DNA of 64,000 bases from the NCBI RefSeq assembly GCF_042646385.1, contig NZ_JBHRTO010000001.1, positions 2,914,001 through 2,978,000 of the forward strand, in the 5' to 3' direction. Every line of letters begins with the position of its first letter. Position 1 is the stretch's first letter. The notes beneath the pieces were generated by a model. The model saw only the letters and a program-made list of their open reading frames with translations. It made no database searches and had not been told where the DNA came from. Origin of the DNA: Cypionkella sinensis (lineage in GTDB: Bacteria; Pseudomonadota; Alphaproteobacteria; Rhodobacterales; Rhodobacteraceae). Below are positions 57,847-64,000 of this stretch, piece after piece. Position numbers and translations under genes: made by a program.

Positions 57847-58797
57847 TTACTCCTGTTTCAAAGGGCGGGTCAGCAGGGCGGTGATCGCCTGCGGCAAGGT
57901 GATCTGATTGTCGATCAGCGCGGCAATCATGCTGGTGATCGGCATGTCAATGTCCATGCTCTTGGCCATGTTATGCACAGCTTTCGCCGTTGCGGCACCC
58001 TCGACAGTGACGGTCGGGTCAAAACCTTGCCCCGCCCCCAGCGCCTGGCCAAATCGGAAATTCCGTGACTGCGCCGAGGTGCAGGTCAGCACCAGATCGC
58101 CAAAGCCTGACAGCCCTGCCAAGGTTTCAGCCCGCGCCCCCAAGGCCTGCGCCAACCGCACCATCTCGGCATAGCCCCGCGTCATCAGCGCCGCGCGGGC
58201 GGAATCGCCCAAGCCCGCGCCCATCACCACGCCCGCCGCGATGGCGATGACGTTTTTCAACGCGCCACCCAGTTCAGCACCGATGACATCGGTCGTCCGA
58301 TAAAGCCGCAACGTTGGTGTCGAAAGCAGGTGCTGCAACGCTTCGCCATCCGCACTGGCCAGCGTCAGCGCCGTCGGTAAACCGCGCGCAATATCGGCGG
58401 CAAAACTGGGTCCGGTCAGAATGGCCGTTACCGAGTTTGGGCAGGCCGCCGCGATGAGCGCGGTTGGCCCTTTCAGGGTCAGCAGGTCAACACCCTTGCA
58501 ACAAGCGACCAAAGGCTGGCCGTTCAGGCCGGGATTGTGCTGCAAAAACCCGCGCAAGGCCTGCATCGGCAGCGACAGTAACACAGCCTCAGCCTGTTTC
58601 AGGTCAGCGATGCCTGCCGTGACTGTAATCGAGTCGGGAAAGGCCACGCCGGGCAACCGCCCCGCATTGGCGCGCGTGCGCGCCATCTCGGCCACATGTG
58701 CGCCGTCACGCGCCCACAGCGTCACCGCGCGCCCTTCGCGGCCCAAAGCCACCGCCAAAGCCGTGCCAAACGCGCCCGCGCCGACAATGCCGATCAT
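57847..58797 (-). CDS. gpsA: Glycerol-3-phosphate dehydrogenase (NAD(P)+)
   Basis: Makes sn-glycerol 3-phosphate for phospholipids from dihydroxyacetone phosphate. The 316-residue product has IGIVGAGAFGTALAVALG, AILTGPSFAADIARGLPTA, and GALKNVIAIAAGVVMGAGLGDSARAALMTRGYAEM with the catalytic Lys. Its ATG overlaps the tsaD stop. Conserved tsaD-gpsA-yciI order supports an operon. Confidence 0.97.
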   Translation of the reverse strand: MIGIVGAGAFGTALAVALGREGRAVTLWARDGAHVAEMARTRANAGRLPGVAFPDSITVTAGIADLKQAEAVLLSLPMQALRGFLQHNPGLNGQPLVACCKGVDLLTLKGPTALIAAACPNSVTAILTGPSFAADIARGLPTALTLASADGEALQHLLSTPTLRLYRTTDVIGAELGGALKNVIAIAAGVVMGAGLGDSARAALMTRGYAEMVRLAQALGARAETLAGLSGFGDLVLTCTSAQSRNFRFGQALGAGQGFDPTVTVEGAATAKAVHNMAKSMDIDMPITSMIAALIDNQITLPQAITALLTRPLKQE

Positions 58798-59891
58798 GCC
58801 TTGGCCCCCTTTTTGCCCGACCCAAGCAAGGGTGCCGCCGTCGCGTCCAAGGGCCAGCGCGGGCGTGCGACCAGATCGGCCGGGCTATAGTCCCCCGCAC
58901 GAAACCGTTCGATCCCGGCCCAGGCGATCATCGCTGCGTTGTCCGTGCAAAGCCGCAGCGGTGGTGCCAGAAATGAAACGCCCGCCTGCGCACAAACCGT
59001 TTCCAACCGCGCCCGAACGGCGGTGTTTGCCGCCACACCACCGGCTACGGCCAAAGCCGGTTGCTCGGGGTTGAGGGCTGCATAAACCTCAAGCGCACGG
59101 CGCGTTTTCTCTGCCAACACGTCAGCAACCGCCGCCTGAAACCCGGCGCAAAGGTCGCGACGGTCTTGCACCGTAAGCCCGCCCTTTTCAGCCATCACCG
59201 CATCCCGCGCGCGCAACAGGGCGGTTTTCAGCCCCGAGAACGACATATCGCAGCCCGGCCGATCCAACAGCGGGCGCGGGAACGCAAAACGCTTGGCATC
59301 GCCCAAGGTCGCCTCCGTTTGCACCGCGGGCCCACCTGGCTGGTTTAACCCCAAAAGCTTGGCAGTCTTGTCAAACGCCTCGCCGGGCGCGTCGTCAATC
59401 GTGCCGCCGAGCCGTTCGAAGCGTTGTTCGGAATGGACAATCAGAAACTGGCAATGCCCACCGGAAACCAGCAGCATCAGATAGGGAAACGCCAGTTGAT
59501 CGGTCAACCGTGGCGTCAGCGCGTGACCGGCAAGGTGGTTTACGCCAACAATCGGCAACCCGGTTGCCATCGACAGACCCCGCGCCAACATCACGCCAGA
59601 CAACACGCCACCAATCAGCCCCGGTCCAGCCGTCACCGCGATGCCGTCCAGATCGGCCAGAGTGACCCCACTTTCGGCCAATGCCTGTTCCACGCAATGA
59701 TCCAGCCGTTCAGCATGGGCGCGCGCGGCAATCTCCGGCACCACGCCGCCAAACGCCGCGTGCAGCGCAGTCTGCCCTTCGACAACCGATGCCAGAATCT
59801 GCGCAGGCAGCCCCGGCGCATGACGGATCACGGCGGCGGCGGTGTCGTCGCAACTGGATTCAATGCCCAGAAAGGTAAGAGATCCCGTCAT
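58794..59891 (-). CDS. tsaD: tRNA N6-threonylcarbamoyltransferase TsaD
   Basis: Transfers the threonylcarbamoyl group to A37 of ANN-decoding tRNAs. The 365-residue ASKHA-fold protein begins MTGSLTFLGIESSCDDTAAAVI and has the metal-binding NHLAGHALTPRL (HxxxH), LMLLVSGGHCQF, CDMSFSGLKTALLRA and the ASKHA motif AVAGGVAANTAVR, with CTDNAAMIAWAG. I use the ATG of MTGSLTFLG. It is divergent from hemD, with 45 bp between the two. Confidence 0.97.
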   Translation of the reverse strand: MTGSLTFLGIESSCDDTAAAVIRHAPGLPAQILASVVEGQTALHAAFGGVVPEIAARAHAERLDHCVEQALAESGVTLADLDGIAVTAGPGLIGGVLSGVMLARGLSMATGLPIVGVNHLAGHALTPRLTDQLAFPYLMLLVSGGHCQFLIVHSEQRFERLGGTIDDAPGEAFDKTAKLLGLNQPGGPAVQTEATLGDAKRFAFPRPLLDRPGCDMSFSGLKTALLRARDAVMAEKGGLTVQDRRDLCAGFQAAVADVLAEKTRRALEVYAALNPEQPALAVAGGVAANTAVRARLETVCAQAGVSFLAPPLRLCTDNAAMIAWAGIERFRAGDYSPADLVARPRWPLDATAAPLLGSGKKGAKA

Positions 59892-59936
59892 GCTCTGCCG
59901 TTGATTGCTTGCTCTATCGCAGGTAACACCAAGGCC

Positions 59937-60650
59937 ATGGCCAGACAATCCCAACCCACCATTCTGCTGACCCGGCCTTTGGCGCAAAGCGAAAGGTTTG
60001 CAGATCAGATTGGCGGCGCAGTGATTTCGCCGTTGATGCGGCCCGAGTTTTTGTCGCCGCCAGTGCCAGCGGGCGAGTTTGCGGCCATCATATTGACCTC
60101 AGAAACCGGGGCCGAAGCCGCCGGGCGGATTTCCGCCGCTGGGGGTGTTCTGCCAAAGCGCGCGTTCTGCGTCGGCAATCGCACGGCAGAGGCTGCGCGG
60201 GCGCAGGGCTTTGACGCACAGTCGGCGATGGGGGCGGCGGATGATCTGCTGGCACTTATCAACGCCGCGGCACCCGTTGGGCGGCTGTTGCTGCTGCGCG
60301 GGCAGGACAGCGCAGGTGATCTGGAGCGCAGACTAATTTCAGCCGGAAAAGAAACGGTTTCGGTGATCGTCTACCACCAGATCGCCCAGAATCTGACCGA
60401 CGAAGCCGCCGGGCTGTTACAGGGCGCGTCGCCGGTAATCTTGCCGATCTTCTCACCCCGCTCTGCCCGGTTGATGGTAGGCGAATTGCGTCGTGTGGCG
60501 GCAACCGCGCCAATTTGCCTTGCGGCGCTTAGCCCGGCAGTTGCCGAAGCCTTTGATTTTCCCACCAGCTTGCGCGAAATCGCGCTTCGACCTGACAGTG
60601 CAGCCATGATACGGGCGGTTGAAGCGGTGCGCGTCTCTTTGGCTTCTTGA
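59937..60650 (+). CDS. hemD: Uroporphyrinogen-III synthase
   Basis: Closes and inverts ring D of hydroxymethylbilane to give uroporphyrinogen III. The 237-residue product is poorly conserved, as usual, but has the family pattern: TILLTRPLAQSERF, FAAIILTSETGAEAA, LLLRGQDSAGDLERRL, SVIVYHQIAQ, and LPIFSPRSARLMVGEL. A longer frame upstream is only opposite-strand read-through of tsaD; I use the ATG of MARQSQ. The mic60 and hemY-like genes follow. Confidence 0.88.
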   Translation: MARQSQPTILLTRPLAQSERFADQIGGAVISPLMRPEFLSPPVPAGEFAAIILTSETGAEAAGRISAAGGVLPKRAFCVGNRTAEAARAQGFDAQSAMGAADDLLALINAAAPVGRLLLLRGQDSAGDLERRLISAGKETVSVIVYHQIAQNLTDEAAGLLQGASPVILPIFSPRSARLMVGELRRVAATAPICLAALSPAVAEAFDFPTSLREIALRPDSAAMIRAVEAVRVSLAS

Positions 60651-60699
60651 ACCGCTGCGGACCTCGGCCTACCTTGACCATAAGGGTGGCCAGACTGCG

Positions 60700-61740
60700 A
60701 TGGCCCGAGGCGCAAAATCGAGGTCTGCGATGACTGACACTGAACGAAGCGAGCTTGAGGCCCCACCCGTGCTGGTATCCGAGCCTGAAAGCCCCAAAGA
60801 CCCGGTGCGCAAAGACCCAGTTCGCAGGGCAGGCTGGTTTGCCCCAGTTCTGGGTGGCGTGATTGCTGCGGGGATCGGTTATGGTCTGGCGCAGTATGTG
60901 CCGGGCGGATGGCCCATTCAGGACACATCGGCGCTGCAAGCGGCACTTGCGGCGCAGCAGGCCGAAACCGAAGGTCTGAAGGCGCAGGTTGCAGAGCTTG
61001 CGGCACGCCCCGTCGCCGGACCTGACAGCGATTTAGAGGCGCGCGTTGCGGCACTGGCCGATCAAGCCGCCCCGGATCTGGCCCCGCTTCAGCAGCAGAT
61101 TGCCGCGTTAGAACAGCGCTTGGCGGCGGTTGAGGCAACGCCCCCCGCCGGCGGCGCGCCTTCCGCCGCAGCCCTTGCGGCGCAAAAGGCGGCGGCGGAT
61201 GAAGTTCTGAAGCAGGCTGAAGCGACCGCGGCGCAGATCAAGGCAGATGCTGAGGCAACCGCCAAAGCGGCCGAAGCGCGTGCGGCTCTGGGCCGGGTGC
61301 AGGCGGCGCTGGATAGTGGCGCGGCTTATGCCTCGGCCCTGCCCGCTTTGGGCGAAGTGCCTGCTGTTCTGGCAGAAAATGCTGAGACCGGCCTGCCAAC
61401 GATCGCTGCCTTGCAAGATGCCTTCCCGGCGGCGTCGCGCGCCGCGTTGGAGGCTGCGCTGCGGGCAAACATGGGTGAAAACTGGTCTGACCGTGTGTCA
61501 AATTTCTTGCGGACCCAAACCGGCGCGCGTTCTTTGACCCCGCGTGAGGGCAGCGATCCTGATGCAATCCTGTCGCGGGCCGAAGCTGCCTTGACGGCTG
61601 GAGACGTTGCCGCCGCGCTGAAGGAAATCGCGGCACTTCCGCCAGAGGCGCAAGCGGCGCTCGCAGATTGGCAGGCAATGGCGCAGAAACGGCAGGAAGC
61701 TGTTGCGGCCGTCGCAGCGCTTGCCACAGCCATGCAATAA
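60700..61740 (+). CDS. Alphaproteobacterial mitofilin (Mic60) homologue
   Basis: Inner-membrane protein related to mitochondrial Mic60, which shapes cristae; in phototrophic alphaproteobacteria homologues affect intracytoplasmic membranes. The 346-residue product has a short cytoplasmic N-terminus, one membrane helix (about residues 43-63, GWFAPVLGGVIAAGIGYGL), a long Ala/Gln-rich coiled coil (85-190) and the C-terminal mitofilin signature region (about 190-346: NFLRTQTGARSLTPREGSDPDAILSRAEAALTAGDVAAALKEI). Start is uncertain: an ATG 30 bases downstream (MTDTERSELE) has the better GAGG Shine-Dalgarno. It lies between hemD and a hemY-like gene. Confidence 0.87.
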   Translation: MARGAKSRSAMTDTERSELEAPPVLVSEPESPKDPVRKDPVRRAGWFAPVLGGVIAAGIGYGLAQYVPGGWPIQDTSALQAALAAQQAETEGLKAQVAELAARPVAGPDSDLEARVAALADQAAPDLAPLQQQIAALEQRLAAVEATPPAGGAPSAAALAAQKAAADEVLKQAEATAAQIKADAEATAKAAEARAALGRVQAALDSGAAYASALPALGEVPAVLAENAETGLPTIAALQDAFPAASRAALEAALRANMGENWSDRVSNFLRTQTGARSLTPREGSDPDAILSRAEAALTAGDVAAALKEIAALPPEAQAALADWQAMAQKRQEAVAAVAALATAMQ

Positions 61741-61750
61741 GGGGCGCACA

Positions 61751-63211
61751 ATGATCTGGTCTTTGGTCAAGGTTCTGTTGTTCATCGCCGCGATTGCTGG
61801 GCTGACCTATGGCGCCGATATGTTGCTGCACAGCGACGAAGGCGTGCGGATTGCCATGGGCGGATGGGAATTCACCCTTGGGCCGTTACAGACCGCCATT
61901 TTGCTGTTGTTGCTGGTGGTGGCGTTGTGGGGGCTGATGAAGCTGGTGGGCTTTGTGGTGGCCACCTTGCGATTTCTCAATGGCGATGAAACGGCAATCT
62001 CGCGCTACTTTGACCGCAATCGCGAGCGCAAGGGCTATCAGGCGCTGAATGATGGGCTGATGGCGCTTGCCGCGGGCGAGGGGCGTCTGGCGCTGATGCG
62101 CGCGCAGCGGGCGGCGAAGTATCTTGAGCGGCCCGAATTGACGACTTTGCTTGTCGCGCAGGCGGCAGAGGCTGCGGGTGATACCAAGCGCGCGACAGAG
62201 GCCTACAAGACTTTGCTCGCCACGGATTCCTCGCGCTTTGTCGGTATTCGCGGCTTGATGAAGCAAAAGCTGGCGGAAGGCGATACCGACACGGCTTTGG
62301 CTTTGGCAGAGAAGGCCTTTGCGCTGAAACCCAAGCATTCTGAAACGCAAGACATTCTGCTGAAGCTGCAATCTGAAAAAGCTGATTGGAAAGGCGCGCG
62401 GGTGACGCTTGGGGCCAAGCTGAAAGCTGGCGCGCTGCCCAAGGATGTCTATCGCCGCCGCGATGCCGTATTGGCCTTGCAAGAGGCGCGCGGGGTGATG
62501 GACGAAACCGCGACCGTCGAGGCCCGCGAGGCCGCGATCGAGGCGAACCGGAAGTCCCCCGATCTGATCCCTGCAGCCGTGATGGCGGGGCGTGCGCTGA
62601 TTGAAGCGGGCGACAAGAAGTCTGCGACCCGTGTGCTGAAAAAGGCGTGGGAAATGACGCCGCACCCGGAAATCGCGGCAGCCTTCGCCGAGATTGAAAC
62701 TGATGAGGATCCACACGCGCGGTTGAAACGTTTCCGCGCGCTGACAACACTGCATCCCGACAGCGACGAAACCCGTCTGCTGTTGGCCGAGCTGAACATC
62801 ACCGCCGAAGAATTCCCCGATGCACGCCGGGCCTTGGGGGATCTGATCACCATGCATCCCACGCAGCGCGCATTGGCGATCATGGCAGCGATCGAGCGTG
62901 GCGAGGGCAGCGATGACGCCGTAGTGCGCGGATGGATGTCGAAGGCGCTGACGGCGCCACGCGGGCCGCAATGGTGCTGCGACAAGTGTCAGGCCATTCA
63001 CAGCCTGTGGCAACCGATCTGCGAGAATTGTGGCGGCTTTGACACGCTTAGCTGGCGTGAGCCGCTTGAGACCAGCGGCCCGAGTGTCACCGGGGCAGAA
63101 CTGCTGCCACTGCTTGTCAACGCGCCGGTGGTTGCAACCGCGCCAGAGCCTGCTGAGCCAGAGGAGCCCGAGATTATCGACCTTGCCGCCGTTGCTCGCA
63201 GCGCGAATTGA
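61751..63211 (+). CDS. HemY-like TPR protein with C-terminal zinc ribbon
   Basis: The 486-residue protein has two N-terminal membrane helices (residues 3-20 and about 38-62, WSLVKVLLFIAAIAGLTYGADM and LLLLVVALWGLMKLVGFVV). The HemY_N domain follows (FDRNRERKGYQALNDGLMALAAGEGRLALMRAQRAAKYL), then several TPR repeats to about residue 400. The C-terminal segment has CxxC, ten residues, CxxC (WCCDKCQAI ... ICENCGGF), a rubredoxin-like zinc or iron ribbon similar in form to LapB. HemY proteins are linked to heme synthesis, not to protoporphyrinogen oxidase activity here. It is 10 bp after the mitofilin gene. Confidence 0.88.
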   Translation: MIWSLVKVLLFIAAIAGLTYGADMLLHSDEGVRIAMGGWEFTLGPLQTAILLLLLVVALWGLMKLVGFVVATLRFLNGDETAISRYFDRNRERKGYQALNDGLMALAAGEGRLALMRAQRAAKYLERPELTTLLVAQAAEAAGDTKRATEAYKTLLATDSSRFVGIRGLMKQKLAEGDTDTALALAEKAFALKPKHSETQDILLKLQSEKADWKGARVTLGAKLKAGALPKDVYRRRDAVLALQEARGVMDETATVEAREAAIEANRKSPDLIPAAVMAGRALIEAGDKKSATRVLKKAWEMTPHPEIAAAFAEIETDEDPHARLKRFRALTTLHPDSDETRLLLAELNITAEEFPDARRALGDLITMHPTQRALAIMAAIERGEGSDDAVVRGWMSKALTAPRGPQWCCDKCQAIHSLWQPICENCGGFDTLSWREPLETSGPSVTGAELLPLLVNAPVVATAPEPAEPEEPEIIDLAAVARSAN

Positions 63212-63227
63212 ACGGTATGGCAGGGGC

Positions 63228-63256
63228 TTGACTTCAATTTAGTCGCACCATACGAG
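63228..63256 (+). promoter_or_regulatory. Candidate promoter of tRNA-Thr
   Basis: TTGACT and TACGAG separated by 17 bp, ending 15 bp before the mature tRNA 5' end. Confidence 0.5.
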
Positions 63257-63271
63257 GGGCCACCAGAAAGT

Positions 63272-63347
63272 GCCGCTGTAGCTCAGCTGGTAGAGCACGT
63301 CATTCGTAATGATGGGGTCGGGGGTTCGAGTCCCTTCAGCGGCACCA
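63272..63347 (+). tRNA. tRNA-Thr (anticodon CGU)
   Basis: Folds into a complete cloverleaf: 7-bp acceptor stem (GCCGCTG with CAGCGGC), D stem GCTC with GAGC, anticodon stem CGTCA with TGATG, loop TTCGTAA with anticodon CGT, T arm with TTCGAGT, and an encoded 3' CCA. It decodes ACG. Confidence 0.97.
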
Positions 63348-63365
63348 ATATTCTTAGGAATATTG
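63346..63365 (+). terminator. Possible terminator of the tRNA gene
   Basis: Perfect 8-bp stem (CAATATTC with GAATATTG), 4-base loop, overlapping the CCA end and followed by TTAATTT. Confidence 0.55.
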
Positions 63366-63439
63366 TTAATTTACAGTAGGTTGGGAAAACCTAATATAAG
63401 TCTATCCCCCCGAATATCCCCCTTTGGCGCTGCGCTGGC

Positions 63440-63634
63440 TCAAACTCTATTTTTATAACGGTCCTGTCCTGCTTTCCTTTGATGGCCTAGCCACAGGCGG
63501 CAGCGGATAAAGGCGACGCAGGACAATTGCTGCAGCGCGGTCAGCTTGCTCTCCACCCGTTTTCTGTCATCAAGCTCCAGCTTAGCCGCGCCTTGCATGA
63601 ATGCCCGCTTTTCAGGTGTCGCTGCAAGAGCCAC
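63440..63634 (-). CDS. Doubtful small ORF after tRNA-Thr
   Basis: A 64-residue frame opening with GTG (MALAATPEKRAFMQGAAKLELDDRKR). It is charged and helix-prone, but there is no clear Shine-Dalgarno or recognised family, and a stop lies four codons upstream. It is in the 63366-63826 interval, where I see no other supportable gene. It could be a chance frame or a gene remnant. Confidence 0.2.
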   Translation of the reverse strand: MALAATPEKRAFMQGAAKLELDDRKRVESKLTALQQLSCVAFIRCRLWLGHQRKAGQDRYKNRV

Positions 63635-63826
63635 GCTTCTCTGCCGTCAGGCGGCTCTCCGCCCTATGCGTCGAATTGCACCACTAGACGTGATCGGCCC
63701 AAAGCGGACGGTGAGAGCGTGCCGCCATTTCGTTGCGGCGTTGCCTAAAGCGGTCGCTCTTCATGGATCGCAGCACTTTACACTGAGGAGTGTCTCGGCG
63801 CTGATCTGTTGCCGAGCCCGATCCAA

Positions 63827-64000
63827 CTATAGGGATCGTTGCCCTTCTGGATGATAAGTCCAGGCGATGAATCGGCTGGTCTTCTGGCCCTGCGCCATTT
63901 CGACAACCTTGAATTCGGCAACCTGCGCTTTCTTCAGCAGTCTGAAGAGTGGCTTGAGGCTGTCTTTCTTGGACACGAGACAGGTGAACCACAGGCATTG
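63827..64000 (-). CDS. rlmF: 23S rRNA (adenine-1618-N6)-methyltransferase RlmF, C-terminal part
   Basis: The last 57 codons of a gene that continues past the right edge. The visible frame reads QCLWFTCLVSKKDSLKPLFRLL and ends with VVEMAQGQKTSRFIAWTYHPEGQ. This matches the C-terminus of RlmF/YbiN, where WF-LVSKK and QG-K-SR-AW-Y/F are conserved. RlmF methylates A1618 of 23S rRNA using S-adenosylmethionine. The catalytic NPPF motif would be in the missing part. Stop codon TAG at 63827-63829. Confidence 0.75.
   Translation of the reverse strand, partial: QCLWFTCLVSKKDSLKPLFRLLKKAQVAEFKVVEMAQGQKTSRFIAWTYHPEGQRSL

Noticed and set aside
63272..64000. Integrated mobile element at tRNA-Thr
   Set aside because: No integrase, no direct repeat of the tRNA 3' end seen within the window, and rlmF, a core gene, follows within 500 bp.

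Overview
The window is a piece of a GC-rich alphaproteobacterial chromosome, most probably from the Rhodobacteraceae. The main evidence is the regB / senC-regA-hvrA redox-regulation cluster, in which RegB carries its phospho-histidine and redox cysteine at residues 225 and 265, as in Rhodobacter capsulatus RegB. Supporting evidence is the gene order parB-parA-rsmG-mnmG-mnmE-rho-hemJ // maf-aroE-coaE-dnaQ, the tsaE-amgK-murU-addB-addA-trxA operon, and a mitofilin (Mic60) gene between hemD and a hemY-like gene. Nearly everything is vertically inherited core genome; I see no IS element, prophage or CRISPR array.

The central feature is a probable origin of replication at about 25.81-26.21 kb, between hemJ and maf. 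It has one perfect and three near-perfect DnaA boxes, a perfect IHF consensus and an A+T-rich stretch. Genes point away from it on both sides: hemJ to parB leftwards, maf to the epimerase gene rightwards. Four perfect parS palindromes lie within 9 kb of it, and a fifth copy with one mismatch lies at 45.8 kb. All five are inside protein-coding sequence (rdgB/ridA, rsmG, mnmG, coaE, amgK) and are read as either FHVK or VSRET. ParA and ParB, which act on them, are encoded at 18.4-20.1 kb.

Layout. 0-9.3 kb: a lytic transglycosylase (cut by the left edge), a SulP anion transporter, a BetI-type repressor divergent from a ChoX-like choline-binding protein, a zinc alcohol dehydrogenase, the 5-oxoprolinase genes pxpABC and 6-phosphogluconate dehydrogenase. 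9.4-18.4 kb: qmcA/nfeD, a Nudix hydrolase, mutS, grpE, hrcA, rph, rdgB, ridA, hemW. 18.4-25.8 kb: segregation, tRNA modification, rho and hemJ, all leftward. 26.2-33.4 kb: maf-aroE-coaE-dnaQ, a sugar epimerase, secB, fxsA, a Tim44-domain protein, mltA and an Smr protein. 33.5-38.5 kb: a lipoprotein esterase, hslU and hslV separated by an opposing gene, a capsule-type glycosyltransferase candidate and trxA. 38.5-47 kb: addA, addB, murU, amgK, tsaE, joining double-strand-break repair, cell-wall sugar recycling and tRNA t6A synthesis. 47-51.8 kb: a kinase-less PAS protein behind a perfect CtrA box, then regB, senC, regA and hvrA. 51.8-57 kb: a LysR regulator, a 42-residue ORF, an HD phosphohydrolase, ahcY, a DUF2853 protein and an Fsr-type exporter preceded by two tandem-repeat arrays. 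57-63.2 kb: EVE, YciI, gpsA, tsaD leftward and hemD, mic60, hemY rightward. 63.2-64 kb: tRNA-Thr(CGU), about 480 bp without a convincing gene, and the 3' end of rlmF at the right edge.

No wholly new multi-gene system is evident. The observations most worth checking are the origin with its coding-sequence parS cluster, the CtrA box in front of a DivL-like PAS protein, the orphan choX-adh unit, the repeat arrays before the Fsr exporter, and the zinc ribbon ending the HemY-like protein.
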